Source: Gnetum montanum (taxonomy: Eukaryota; Streptophyta; Gnetopsida; Gnetales; Gnetaceae). Taken from it: DNA of 64,000 nucleotides. The translations under genes and the position numbers were made by a program. The first letter of the stretch is position 1; each line of letters opens with the position of its first letter. The stretch is from NCBI GenBank assembly GCA_015680685.1, contig MNCI01008302.1, positions 81,911 through 145,910 on the forward strand, in the 5' to 3' direction. Under the pieces are notes generated by a model. It was given only the letters and a program-made list of their open reading frames with translations. It had not been told where the DNA came from and did no database searches. Shown here piece after piece: positions 1 through 12,527 of the stretch.

Positions 1-826
1 GAAAATGGTGTGGGGTTTAGAATTTATAGGTTTTGGGCCATGAATGGGGCTAAAAATTGGTTGTAATTTGAATTTAAATTGGTTGACAAATTGCTGCAAA
101 TTTCTACCATGTAGAAGTGAGATGGGATCCCAAATTGGTGGGTTACTATGTATGGAAAGTGCCATACCCCCATGGCCATTCTATTTATTATAAATAGTAA
201 CAGGGCCACACCATCCACACTAGATTTTTTCTTCCATGATGGGCCTTTAACCTTCCTTACTAGAGTACATGGTCAATGTTGAAGTCTATGGAGTATTGAA
301 ATCTTATCCAAGTTTCTTTTCCACTAGGGATAAGGTGTGTCAATGCTAGGAGAGAACATCAATGCTAGAGGAATGAAACATCAATGTTGGAGGGGAGGTT
401 ATACCCCTCCATGCTAAGTATTAGTGGTTCCACACTCCTCCACACTAGTGGTAGGTGACATCTGCCTCCCCCTTCCCCAACACCTCTTGAAACTAAGGGT
501 AGATGGACTACATCCGTCATGCATGCATTTCCAACATAGAAAGCACTATCCCATCCATAAAACCCATCAAATTTCCATTTTTGACATCCCAAAAGGCATT
601 CTGACCCCATAAGCTTAAATATAGATAGTACATGACCTTTTCTACTTGGGGATGAGGCTTTGACCACTTTTGAGGCATTTTTCAGCTCCAAAAGAATGAG
701 ATATGTGAGATTTCCCCTCATGAGTTGTAATCTTCATCTTTACAATGAATTTTTACCTCAAGTTTCGTGGGGTGGAGGTTACATGGCGAAAAATGATTAC
801 AACATAAAAATTTTAGTGGTGTTTCA
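1..826 (-). repeat. 3' LTR of Tat-A (partial)
   Basis: Collinear with 46442-47254, with many transitions. About 610 bases of the LTR, the R/U5 side in minus orientation, lie beyond the window start. It ends GTTTCA at 826, directly before a purine tract on the minus strand. An AT palindrome around 182-197 (TTATAAATA core) sits where a promoter would be. Small open frames here are not conserved between the two LTR copies. Confidence 0.9.
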
Positions 827-845
827 ATGGCCCCTCTTTATTGGT
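827..845 (-). other. Polypurine tract of Tat-A
   Basis: Read on the minus strand this is an A/G-rich run (core AAAGAGGGG) abutting the LTR end TGAAACACC. Tat-B has the equivalent run (AAAAATAGGGG) at 16192-16211. It is the expected primer site for plus-strand DNA synthesis. Confidence 0.65.
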
Positions 846-1755
846 ATCTAGTGGATTGACCCAAGAGACACTAACAAAGAATACAAAAACATGACAATAG
901 GTCCACCAACAATGTTTCATCTCTATAGTTAACCTAGTCATGTTGAACCTTGCTGAAGAGTGCTTGTTATGATGGAATAAGGCTATGATGGGAAGATGGT
1001 AATGGGGTTATGAAAATATGGTTATGAGGGATAACAATGCATTTCAAGTGTTGACATCATGGCTATAGTGTGGCATTGGCATGTAGGTTAGGCCATTTAG
1101 AAGTGTGGCTTACTTGGTAAATGCATTTAAGGAACCAACACTTTGCCCCTACGTTTCTTCAACCATTGGGCTCATCCCTTATGTTCAAAGTCATTGGTCT
1201 TTACTATCCATCCAACTTGGCAATTTGGATCCCTATTTTTTTTTTGGGATGAAACCTTCATTGGGTTTCTTTACCAAGGCTAGTTAGATTTGGTTTGCAC
1301 ATTAGGTAGTTGTGTTACACTCAATGGACCTGGAGGTTATCCCATCAATCAAGATGCATTATGTTCGATGAACTTAATGATTTTCCACTAAATGAGATGT
1401 GTTACATTCAAGTGGACTTGGAGGTGGGGAATGACAAAAGGATGTCATATAGCCATAAATGCATGAATGTTAGACATTTTTCAACATTGTTGCTCACAAT
1501 ATCAAAGATCATGATAAGGCAATGGGGTTCAAGGAGTAGTGCTAGATGGAGGGCAATGGTACAAGCACTCTTGACATATTAGGATAAGCTCACCAAATCC
1601 TATACATCAAGGTCACATAGTGGCTTACTATAGCAATGGGTTGCATCTTTGCATTGGTTCCAGGCTTCATCCTACAAACACAACTCCAAGAGGACATTAC
1701 AATGCATACAAGCCACATAGTATGATTAGCTGACAAATAAAGCTAGAGCTACCCA
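846..1755. other. Tat-A 3' untranslated region, no gene seen
   Basis: Lies between the integrase-side tandem repeat and the 3' LTR. The short open frames (for example 1105-1287 and 1310-1582, plus) have no recognisable motif and no counterpart in Tat-B at 16.2-17.3 kb. Confidence 0.5.
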
Positions 1756-1995
1756 AGATATCAAAGTTACTAGTTTAAGTCCATGGTATTAGCTTAAGGC
1801 CTTAGTAAAATGTGTTGTTAGTTTAAGGTTGTAGTAGACTATGGTGCTAGTATAAGACCTCAGTTGGCTGTAGTTTTGATTTAAAACCATGATAGGCTAT
1901 GGTACCAATATCATGCCTTGATAGGCCATATCATTGGTTTAAGGCCTCAGAAGGCTATATTGTTGGTTTAAGGCCTCGCCAAGCCATCAAAAGAT
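1756..1995. repeat. Degenerate tandem repeat downstream of integrase (Tat-A)
   Basis: About seven diverged units share the core AGTTTAAGG followed by a GTAGGCTA/TAGACTA-type half. Spacing is roughly 30-35 bases. The same kind of array lies at the same place in Tat-B (17320-17690). Hypervariable 3' repeats are known from Ogre/Tat elements. Confidence 0.7.
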
Positions 1996-2029
1996 TCATG
2001 CAAGCTTGCTTGATGTTAGCTATGAACAT

Positions 2030-3190
2030 CATTGTAGGCTACATGTAATATAACTCTAAATAGAAATGATTAACTAGGTTGGCCAACTGATTTCCATCCA
2101 TGTATGCAATCCTAAATGCTCCATTGTCATAGGCTCTAGTTACTAGGAAGGGCCCTTCCTAGTTGTTTGAGAATTTATCTACATGCTCTCGGATGGCTTT
2201 GAGAACTAGGTCACCTTCCTTGATCTTATGCTTGGTCAATTTATGGTGGTGCTGCCATTTCTACCTCTCTTAATACTCCTTGACATGAGCAAGCATCCAT
2301 ATTCATTGGTTCTTTACCAAGTCTAGGTCCACAATCCACAACTCCTTACTCTGCTCATCATTGATGAAGTGAGTTAAGGCTACTTGGAGCAGTGACACCT
2401 ACAATTCAAGAGGTAAAACAATTTCAAAACCATGAACCAAGCTATAAGGTGTTAGATCAATTTTTGTATGGTAAGTTGTCTAATAGGCGCAAAGTACATG
2501 GACAAGCACTCTCATGCCATTTACGCTTCTTGTTGTTGAGCATCTTCTTAAACAAGTTGATAATGGCCTTGTTGCTTGCTTCCACTTGTTCATTGGCTTG
2601 AGGATAATAAGTTGATGAGAAAGAATGTTTAATGCCCTGAAATAAATCCTTTGTTTCTTCGCTACTAAATTGTAGTCCATTGTCTATGACTATGGTCATA
2701 GGTATGCTAAAATGGGCTACTATGTTATCTAATATGAATTTACAAACTTTTTTAGATGTTTCTTTTCTTAAGGGAATAACTTCAACCCACTTGGTAAAGT
2801 ATTCAATCATGGTGATGATAAAACTATGCCCTGTTGAAGACTTAGGCATTATAGGTCCAATGATATCCAACCCCCATCATTGAAATGACCAAGTGATCTA
2901 AGTAGTGTACAACTCAGTAGGTGGTACATGAATGAGATTACTATGCCTTAGAACATGTCATATGTCTCAACCTTTTGAAGGTAATTACCTTCCATATAGG
3001 GCCAACAGTAACCTAACTACCTAATTTTAGCAACCATGGCTCTAGTTTCTATATGTCCTCCACAAACAGCCTCATGAACTTGCTCTAGGACTATTCTAGC
3101 TTCGATTTTACTTAATAACTTTAATAATACACCATCGTATGAGCATTGACATAATGTGTTATCACCTACTATGACATATTAATTTGATCA
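2030..3190 (-). pseudogene. Integrase of Tat-A (decayed)
   Basis: Minus strand. The core is open at 2457-2870 and shows the three catalytic positions: Asp in DIIGPI, Asp in VIDNGLQFSS and Glu in NEQVEASNK. Upstream, around 2930-3120, the H2C2 zinc-binding part is readable (VHEAVCGGH) but broken by TAG codons, and one expected Cys is lost. The C-terminal part around 2060-2240 matches the Tat-B sequence KGDLVLK...GPF. It is the last pol domain; stop codons and small shifts make it non-functional. Confidence 0.85.
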
Positions 3191-3960
3191 TTTACATACA
3201 ATGTCGTTTTAAGTAGTAGTTAGTCCTTGTGAAGATTCACCATGCATAAGGTAAAATTTGATATCATCGTACCACTCCCTATCAGGAACAGTATGAAATA
3301 TAGCCACAAAGGTATCCTCAACACTCTGCATGATGGGGATAACAGAGTCTATAGTCAAGGTAGACAACTTACAAAACACATCTAGCATCATACTAAGGCT
3401 AACATTGTAATTGCATTGGCTATGGCATTCTCATTTCAGGGTATGTGTTGGATATCAACATCTATAACTTGTTGCAATAATTGCTTTCCTAGGTCATAGT
3501 AAGGCTATAAATGTTTGTCTTTGCATGCATAAACCTCAATTACTTGGTTGACCACAAATTGTAAGTCACCTCTAATCATTAATTTCTTGAATCCTAGGTC
3601 ATGAGCTATAATCGAACCTTTGATCAAACCTTCATACTCTGCTACATTGTTGGTACATGGAAACTTAAAATAGTAGGTGAAGGATTGAATTTCACCAAAT
3701 GGGAATGTTATGATGGAAGAAACACTACTTTCATGAGTCATTGAATCTCTATCAAAGTACATGACCACCTCATAGCGCTCATGCACTTGGCTAACCGTGT
3801 TGACATGTTCATCAAGGAACCCAAGATCTATGGTTTGTTGGTCATCAAAGAGTAATATAGTGAATTTTATGACTATAGCTTGACCTTTTGTTAAGGATTG
3901 AGAGATGTAATGAAGGTTAAACTCCACTATTATGGATTTCTATTGGGCTATATGGTTATT
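3190..3960 (-). pseudogene. Second (archaeal-type) RNase H domain and linker, Tat-A
   Basis: Open on the minus strand at 3505-3927. The motifs NNVAEYEGLIKG and GDLQFVVNQ are those of the extra RNase H domain between RNase H1 and integrase in Tat/Ogre elements. The canonical GDS is GDL here. The linker (3209-3391) contains EWYDDIKFYLMHGE, which has a counterpart in Tat-B. Frameshifts separate the open segments. Confidence 0.8.
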
Positions 3961-4330
3961 CTCATAGATGTTGGTCATTATGGCTCTAAGTACATTGCCT
4001 TTGTAAATGATGTTGATTTGGTGTATGAAGAGGTAGTGTTTCTACTTTTTTAATGAGAATACTAGTGCTAGATAATACTTTTTCACTACAATGTATTGAG
4101 TCTCATTAGCAACTAATGCATTGCTAAGGTAGTATACTAGTGTCTCTACTCCATCATCATGTTTTGAATAGAGTAGAGAGGTAATGGACATGTCAAAGAT
4201 AGAAAGGTGGATGTAAAATAGTTTATCCTCTTGAAAAGGATAGACTATTAGCAACTATGCCAACTCTTACTTAAGGTTTTTAAAGGCCTCTTGGCATTGT
4301 GTCATCCACTCATAGTGAACTCCTTTCTTA
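3960..4330 (-). pseudogene. RNase H1 domain of Tat-A pol
   Basis: Minus strand, open at 4042-4254. The segment with ETLVYYLSNAL is the RNase H stretch usually read as VYY.S..L in gypsy elements. It is preceded by the region of the first catalytic Asp, which has decayed. It joins RT at its N-terminal side and the second RNase H downstream. Confidence 0.75.
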
Positions 4331-5150
4331 AGCAAGTGTTACATGGGTTGTAGCTTATCTATAAGCCTAGTGATAAACCTATGGATAAATTGTAATCTAT
4401 CTTATAATCCTCAAAGCTTCTTAAAGTTGGTAGATGCTACTAATGTGGAGATGGCCCTAACCTTATTAGGATCGACACATATCCCTACTTCAGATACTAT
4501 AGAGCCAAGCATCTTACTGGTCTTGACACTAAAGACACACTTCTTGGGATTGAACCTAAGTTCATACTTAAGGCATTGTTTAAGTACAAGGTCTAGGTCA
4601 TGTGCATGGTTGTTAGCTACTTTAGACTTAACAACTATGTCATCTATGTATTCGTTGAGCAAACCTAACATGTAGTCACTTTAGATATACATCATGGCTC
4701 TTTGATAGGTTACTCCAACATTCTTAAGGCCAAAGCACATCATGATATAGCAAAAGGTACCCTAAGGAGTCATGAAGATCATGGTAAGCTAATGTTCTAG
4801 GTTAATCCTTATCTAGTTATATCCTGAGAACCCATCTATAAAGGATAATAAGGCATGTCCATTCGTAATACTAATAAGTTGATTAATAATAGGCAAAGAA
4901 AAGTCATCCTTGATGGTTTAATTATTTAGGTCTTTGAAATAAATGTAAATATAGACACTCCCATTAACCTTAGGGACTACCACTATGTTGGATACCAATT
5001 TTGGATAGTCAACAACCCTAATGAAACTAACTTCATAGAGTTTTTTGATTTCATCATAGACTACCAAGGCCAAATCAAGTCTAATCTTATGCAATTTTTG
5101 CTTGAATAGTCTAATGCTAGGATCAATATGATGTTGTGTTGTACTAGGTA
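4330..5150 (-). pseudogene. Reverse transcriptase of Tat-A (decayed)
   Basis: Minus strand. The catalytic box reads EYIDDIVVKS (open segment 4411-4671), so both metal-binding aspartates remain. Upstream I read GTFCYIMMCFGLKN around 4720, KDDFSLPIINQLI around 4900 and LVSNIVVVPK around 4990, all typical of gypsy RT in the right order. Several TAG stops and short shifts interrupt it. Confidence 0.85.
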
Positions 5151-5700
5151 TGGGTCTAGGCCTTTCATATCTTCATATAACCAAGCAAAGGCCTTGATGT
5201 TATCTTGTAGGAGCTTAGTAATGTCTTGAGTCTTTTAAGGTTCTAGTGAGGAACTTAGTTTTAGAGTTTTCTCCTCACCACTATGTGTTGTGATGAGAAC
5301 CTCAACTAGAGAGTCTTCAGTCATGTTACTAGCCTCTAGGTCAATGGTTTTAACTAGGTCTTTAGACCATTCTAGAGGTTTCTCAATAGAGGCTATGTGA
5401 TGAACATGACTCTCAGGCTTAAGATCTAGGCAATCAAGATAAATACACCATTATACATCATCATAAGGTCCTATTAGGCTCAAAGGTAAACTAATCCACT
5501 CCCAAGTACTCATACTTCAATCCTACATGTCAACCATAAGCACATTAAGTGGCACCTGGGTAAACATGAGTAAATAATATCAAAATGCTATATAATGCAA
5601 ACATAAGGAAACAAGGTCATATAAGGCTATATGAGGTAGAAAGAGACTAATAAGATAACATGAAGGCTAAATAAGCATAACAAGCTAAACAAATGTCAAC
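5150..5700 (-). pseudogene. Upstream part of the Tat-A RT reading region
   Basis: Weakly readable on the minus strand. It contains LALVVYDEIKKLYE just before RT (a region conserved in Tat-B around 20.7 kb), then dense stops. In Ogre-type elements this is where the exon carrying RT begins after the pro-RT intron; no acceptor could be fixed here. Confidence 0.4.
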
Positions 5701-6140
5701 TGAGATCACAAGCTTGCCAATTTAAGGCCCTTGGCAAGCCATGATGCTAGTTTTAGGCATTAGTTGGCCATGGTCACATGGTGCTAAATGGTTATCAGGG
5801 AAGGTCAAACCCCACCATTCAATACCAATCAAATGGTAAACAAGGCTATATAAGGCCATAATATAGTGAATAAGGCCAACACATTGAGATAGAGGTAATA
5901 TTGAGGCCAACCAAGGTTAATAATATAACAATGATCAAAATATATCATAATTTGATAAAACAAGGCTCAAATAAGGTAATGTGGGATGCATATTGTGAAT
6001 CTTATTCAAAATATGATAAAAAAAGAGGTTATATTTTACCAGGTTTAGGCCTTAGAAGACCATGGTTTAGGGCTACAAGGCCATTGGATAAGGGTGAGCA
6101 TCAATGGAGCCTAGTTTTTTGCTATTTGAGATAAAAAAGC
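5700..6140. repeat. Diverged AGTTTAAGG/GGCCA-type repeats next to RT (Tat-A)
   Basis: Several diverged copies such as CAATTTAAGGCC, TAGTTTTAGGCA and GGTTTAGG, each followed by a GGCCATGG-like half. The position corresponds to the clearer array of Tat-B at 21280-21690. Order and unit length are badly eroded. Confidence 0.45.
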
Positions 6141-9100
6141 AAGGATTTTAAGGCTTCCACACTAGTCAACATTGAAGTGGTGAACCCTAGCATGGATGGA
6201 AAATATAGATAGTTTCCTAGGCTTTTTTTGGCTATTTTTCAACTTCTAGTAGTTTTCATGTTAGTGTAGTCAACTAGGAAAGGGATTGGACTACATTTGA
6301 CATCATTTTCAACCCTTGAATCTTCCTTTTAAGCCTAAAAATCTCTTCCATGTTGGAACCATGGTAGCCAATGTGGATCCATTATGGAAACCAAGGCAAG
6401 TATGTTGCATGGCATCAAGAGGATTAAAAATATAGTTCTAAGGCTATCCCAAGGTAGCACAAGGCCAAATCTATCAACATTGGTCATTTTGTTAATTCAA
6501 AAAGGTTAAAAGTAGGTCTTGAAGCTTCATCCCCTTGTCTCCACACTAACCAATATGGATGGGAGGGGGCTTAGGGTAAAGGATATAAATTTGGATCAAA
6601 CAGGGTTCCATGGGCATTTGGAACCAAGATCTGGTAGTTGTGCATCCCCTAGTAGGGTTTGGAGGTCATTTCCTATTAGTTTTTAGTGTTATATTTGGTC
6701 TAGAGTAGTCTCCATGTTGGCTAGCATGGAGTAGAGGAAATGCCCTTACCTTTTGGTGTTACAGTTATCTAGGAAGTAAACTGACCAGGTTTCTAGCTTC
6801 ATAGGGCTATAAACCATGATTTCTCAAGTTCTTAGCTAATTTTGACTAATTTTAAAGGTTTTTTAAGGCCATGCAAGGTTATCTCCCCACCCTTTGTCAA
6901 TGCTTGGGATATTATTCAAGCATGGAGGATGGGAGTTGATGAGATTAAAGGGCTAAAATAAGGTCTAACAAGCATAAACTTTAGTCTATAAGGTTTTAGG
7001 CTTTGCTAGTGTAGGTTTTTAGTCTCCTAGAGTGTCAATTTACTGTCAAAGGGAAAAAGGAAACTCCTCCATGCTAGCTTCACACTAGCAAGCATGCAAG
7101 AGGGGGTTCCTAGCATGGATAGATCATAAATTTTAGATCTAGGCCAATTTTGGCAACAATAAAACATCTATGTCAACTCTCATGGTTGTCGATGTTAAGG
7201 GCTAGGGTTTAGGATTAAATTTAGTTAGTTTGAAGGGTTCATAAGTGATTTTGTAAGCTATCCCCTTGGTTCCATGTTGTCTTACATGGATCAAGCATGG
7301 AAAATCTAAAGGGATTAGATTTTAGCCATTTTTGGTTAATTTGTGGGATGCATGCACCTCTCTAGGGTTTTTGATGTTGATGGGTGAAGCTTGAGATCAA
7401 ATATTAATAATTTTGAGTGTTTTCAAATGGTGTTTTGGTTTTTCCTTCCTTATTCCACACTAGCTAGCATGGAGGATCTTAGGAGGCCAAATTTTTGTAG
7501 TTTTTGGTTGATTTTAGATAGTCTCGTGGCTTCTAGAATTGTTGATAGGGTTATCGGATAAGGATAAAGCAATTTAGAGTTGTTTTGGAATGTCTGTGAT
7601 CCCCCAAGAGCCTTCCTAGCTACATTCACATTAGCTCCACATCAGCCAGCATGGAAGAAAGGGGTACCTAGTGTGGAAGGTAGGAAAAGCCTAAAATAGA
7701 GTGATTTTTATCAATTTTTAGCTACCATAGCCTCCAAGAGGGTTGTGTTATCAATAAGAGTTAATTTCAAGGAAAATATTTGAATTCTTAAGTATCCATC
7801 CCTCCACCCACTTTAGCTCCACATTGGCCATCATGGAAGAGGATCTGCCCCAATGTGGATGAACTTGGGTTCAAGTTTTAGGCCACTTTCAACAAGATTT
7901 TACAATGCTTTAAGGTTACCAAGCTTACAAGGGATTGAGGATTAACATTTGGCATTTAAATCCACCAATTTGAATGCTCATAAGTGTCCATGCAATCAAC
8001 CCTCCTTTTCTCCACATTCGAGAAGATGATCCAAGTATGAATCAAAGGTGGTGATGGCCTTTTGCCATTTTTGACTAATTTGGAGATAGCTGAAGGCTTT
8101 GGCAAGCTCCAATAGGGTCTAGAGGTTACTAGGGTAAGTTATTGGGCTATTTTTTGTCATAAACTAGTTTTTATATCCCTTAGGCTTCCACACTATCCTC
8201 ATGTTGGGTAGCATACAGGAGGGGTTCACCAATGTGGAGAATGTTTCTATAGCAATAATCGACTTAAATTCTAGTAGCTATTGAGTACTGGAGGTCATGG
8301 AGGGATACCAGGGCTGTCAAAGTTAAAAATATGAAAATTTGAGGCTTGGAAAAGGATTTCAAAAGTGTTTGTAAGTTCAAAAGTGGCAATTAGGAGGTTG
8401 ATTTTGGCTATTCATGATCTCTCCCCATCCATCCACATTGGCTCCACATTGACGAGCATTGAGGGAGCTTCACTTAGGATAAATTAACCAAATTTAAAAG
8501 TTTTTAGCACTTTCAACTAGGTTTGATGATGTTTTGGGGCTGCTAGAGGTGACCAAAAGGGTTCTAGGTCATGTGGACCTACCTCAAGAGTAAGATCTAG
8601 GCTTGATGAGTAATGGGGGATATGTATGGATGTTACCCCCTTTGATCCACATTGGGCTTCATGTTGGGTAGTGTTACCTTAGCGTGAAATCCCAAGATGT
8701 TAACTTTTGTTAAGATTTAATTCCCTTTCAAAGTTTGGGGCTTGGTAGGGTAGGTCACTATTGCTAAAAATAGCAAGGAGGCTAGTATGGAAGTATTGTG
8801 AGGAAACAGAGGATAGCATCCATGCTTGCTCCATGCTACCTAATGTGGATACAAGGGTGGATAGGTTGTGATAAGATTATGGGTCTTCTAAATGGTCAAA
8901 ATCCCAGCGTTGATGGTGTTTCCTAGCTTGGAACACCATTGCATGAGGGCGTATGGCAAGGCCTATTACAAAAACTTCAAAACTTTGAACTTCGTATTTT
9001 GTTTTCCAACATTCTCAGCATAGAGAAAACTTTTCTCCCTTTTCACTTTAGTGCACTTTGAGTTCCAATGCACAAAATTGGCAATAGGGGTATATGAGTG

Positions 9101-9250
9101 GGCATTTAGGTTTTAATTTATTTTTTATGGCAAAATTTATTGTAAACAACCATCATAACTTTCATTTCAACATACTGCACATTGGGAGAGAGCTCTAATA
9201 AAATTTTTCTCCACCAACACTAGCCATTCTTTAGTGTGGAAGCACCAAAC
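6140..9250. repeat. Long degenerate tandem repeat array
   Basis: A motif resembling TCCACATTGGCTAGCATGGA recurs about every 150-250 bases. Examples lie near 6150, 6350, 6550, 6715, 7075, 7270, 7450, 7635, 7815, 8195, 8440, 8660 and 8825. Between copies, phrases such as TTTTTGGCTAATTT recur. No open frame longer than about 60 codons is found in 3 kb. I infer an old satellite-like array of about 200-base units inside Tat-A; a dot plot would settle it. Confidence 0.55.
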
Positions 9251-10657
9251 CTTCTTCCTAACAAGCATAGATACCTCAATCTTTCCAATTTCTAAGCTTT
9301 TTCAATGTTGTTGGAGCAAGGATGAAGCAATGTGTCGAGGCAATAACATAAAGACAAGGATTTAGGTGGTAGATAAGGCTACAAATAATATCTTCAAGCT
9401 ACCCCAACTAGTTTCCATCCAAACTTCATCCAAGACCACCACAAGGCAGGACATTCCTAGCCATTTCTTTTTTAATTTTTCTTAGCAATTTTTGTGCTTT
9501 TCTAGCTAGGGTAGAAACTATTTTTTTAGATATATGGAAATGAAATGGTTAAAATAAAATTCTAAGTAAATTCTACCTTGTATTTTCATGGTCTCTACAT
9601 AGATCTTGGTTTATTCAATCATTCTAGTCTTGGTAGATTCAATTTTAAAATTAGGCTTCCTATTTCACTGTGCTTTTCCAATCAATTTTGAGGTGAAGCC
9701 ATATTTTCTTAAATCTAGGATGAAATATTTACCAAAATTAGATTTTTACAAAACAACATCCCCTATTTTGATGATTTTTCATGTGTTTTTAAGTTATTTT
9801 AGCTTTTTTGGCTTTAATTCATGGCTAAATTAAATTAGGTTTTGCAAATTTTAGGTTATTTGATGCTTTCTTGGCAATAAAAAGCAAGCAAAGTTATGAA
9901 TTTTTTCTTCTAAAAACAGCTAGGTTTTGCTAAAATCTAAGGCTATCAACTTCTATTTCTATTTTTCAGGTTTCCATTGATTATGGTCTCACTTAATTTA
10001 GAGTTGTAATGATGAACTTATGGCCATTTTAGTTAGGTTGCACAGTTGGGGCTTGTGTCATTTTTCAGATTTTCATGAATGTTCATGACTTTTTTTCAAA
10101 ATAATGACAAGTTTTTTGACTTTTGTTTAAAATTTGGATGTGTAGGACTCAATTCAAGCTTTGAAATGGTTGTGGAATCACTCCATTTGGATCTTGAATG
10201 AAGTTTTGGAAAAAATTTTGCCAACCCTACGCAAAAGGGGATTTGTGGTTATGGCTACGATTGTGTAATTTTGGCTATTTTTCATGTAATAATGGTTTGG
10301 AGTTTTTTGGTAATTCTAGCTATGAATAAAAAGCTTGTGATTTCAATATTTCTTCCATGGTGGAATTATTAAAATCACAACTAGGATAAAATTTTTAATG
10401 AAATTTTAACTAAGGTTCTGTCAATTAGGCTTAATTCCTAGTTGTATTAGCCTTACCCCTTGGAGATGGGAAATGTTGACATTCTTGAGAATATTTCCTT
10501 TTAATTTCCCATGCTACTGAGGATGCCTAAAGAGGTTAGATATTTTCTAAAATTGGTTTCATGAAAGATAAAATGATTTACTATTTTTAATGATGTTTTT
10601 CCTATGGTCGTTTCTAGGTTTTTAAGGTTTAAACTAAGGCATAATTTAGTTGCAATG
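9250..10657. other. AT-rich stretch without a recognised gene
   Basis: Internal Tat-A sequence between the repeat array and the LTR-like block. Open frames at 9606-9833 (plus) and 10501-10701 (minus) show no family motif. Nothing further can be supported. Confidence 0.4.
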
Positions 10658-12302
10658 TGTTGGCGACCGTTTGGGACGCGACCACCAACGAGTGTCTTCA
10701 AATAGGATTTAGGTGCCTGCTAGTCTCTGGAAACACCAAGGCCTAGATACCTCCAACTAAACTCAGTAGTTAATGTGAGTATGTGTGTGTGCTGTTGCAG
10801 CGTGTGGTTGTGAGAAATGTAACGATTGTGTTGTATGTAAACTACAAATGACTTACTTTAAAGAGATTCAGCCAACTTTGCCAAGTACTGTGAGTTCTTG
10901 AAAATTTCCTATTTTGTTCAACTGCCTAGTCTACGTGGTCCTTATAATACCTACTTTTAACAAATAAAATTTTGCAAAAACATTTGAGCACAACTCTGCA
11001 ATCTACTCCTAATTTTCCCCAGAGAAAGAGATAGTTCCACAAGAAAACTAGAAATAGAGCAAGATTCGATGGAAATAAGCAGAAAAGAAAAGAAAGCAGA
11101 TTTGTGTAGACCTCAAATATTTAAACAAGGTAAAATTACACGAGTAAACACTTTGCAATAAAGCTATCCCAAATTCAATATGTACGAATTGTTCAAACTT
11201 CCAAGGCTCAAACAAGTAATATCTTCAAGAAAATCCTACTATGCTACCAAAAATTGCTGCATAAACTACCACATACAAGACTCCATTTTGACTAGATAAT
11301 AGATGTCAACGATTGCATTCAAACAGAACCTTTAAAAGACTTGACAATTTCTGATTGAAAAACCATGAGCATTCACTTTAAAGATAAAAAGAAGCTATTC
11401 TGGTCCCATCAAAATACCAAAGATTCTCTGAACCCTCTCGACTACTGAATTGTTCAACAGCATGACTACAAACAGAGGCTCTCTTACAACAATCCCAATA
11501 GCAGTTCCCACACGTTGCACAATAATGAAATTTACTACTAAAATGCTCTTAAGGCTTTTAAACACAAGCGCTTCTATGGAAAAATTTTAATAAAAATTTC
11601 TATCGGGCAACAAGAACAGTAAGAGCAATCTAAAAATCCCAAAATTACTTGTCAAGGATGATACTATCTAAACCACTAGCTAAACAATTTAAACAAAACA
11701 AAAAATGAAATGCATAACTCACAGGACCATGACAAAGAGGCTAAAATCTTTACTCTAGCAAGGCATCTTGCAAGCAATTGTTCACAATTTCTTCTTTACA
11801 AATGCTCTTCTCAAGACCTCAAGTATGTCTCCGAGTTAGAGCCCAAGTGTGATCCCAATGTCTTCTCAAAAGTGTGATGTATGAGACCTCCCAAAAGTCC
11901 TAAAAAAATGAGATTCTAATTAAGATCTCCTTTTTTTTTTCTTCCTCCCCCCGAAGCCTTTTTATAGCATTCCAAGGTAGGTAGGGAAGTTACATATTCA
12001 AAAATATTTCACCTAACTTCTCTCCCAAGTAACTTGGCCAACCAATTAGGAGATTACTTGGCCAACAAGTTAGGAGGTTACTTTCCCAACAAGTTAGGTA
12101 AGTTACAATAATTTTGGGTGGTTTCAACCACCATATAGATAAAAAATCTGCAATTGACAAGTGTCTACTTCATGTATGATATTGGGTAAATATCCCAAGA
12201 ATTTTTGTCTTTGAATATATATTTAATATAGAGGTACGTGTTCAGCATGTATATCCAATGTTCATCTTGTTAAGTTGAGGCTTTAGAAATGTCACGTTTC
12301 AT
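10658..12302 (-). repeat. LTR-like block, possible solo LTR of another element
   Basis: Starts TGTTGGCGACC at 10658 and can be taken to end GTTTCA near 12302. On the minus strand it has a TATA box (CTATAAAAAGG, around 11957-11967) and upstream 25-base direct repeats (12025-12115). Downstream is a long non-coding T-rich leader-like region, which together resembles U3-R-U5. I found no second copy in the window and no convincing target duplication, so both boundaries are tentative. Confidence 0.35.
12025..12115. repeat. 25-base direct repeats upstream of a minus-strand TATA box
   Basis: Three near-identical units with core TTGGCCAACAAGTTAGGAG in tandem, the third with TTTCCC in place of TTGGCC. 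They lie about 60-150 bases upstream of the minus-strand TATA box, as U3 enhancer repeats often do. Confidence 0.6.
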
Positions 12303-12324
12303 TTTTACAAAGAATATAATTGGA

Positions 12325-12331
12325 TATAAAA
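12325..12331 (+). promoter_or_regulatory. TATA box upstream of the Tat-A antisense gene
   Basis: TATAAAA on the plus strand about 200 bases before the ATG at 12528. A CCAAT motif lies near 12439, inside the presumed leader, so it is not in a classical promoter position. Its role is inferred from position only. Confidence 0.4.
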
Positions 12332-12527
12332 TTAATTTAAGGGATGGCCGATGAGAGAAAATATACGTTCCAAAAGTAAATAATTTTCCAACGTCGACTG
12401 ATATCATGGAAGACGCAGTTTGCAGTTAACTGAGTTGCCCAATGGCTTGTCTTGTACGTAGCCATTCTCCATAGCTTGTGCTCCACTCCGCCGAACTCGT
12501 CTCGCCCACTGAACCCCCAAGAATACG

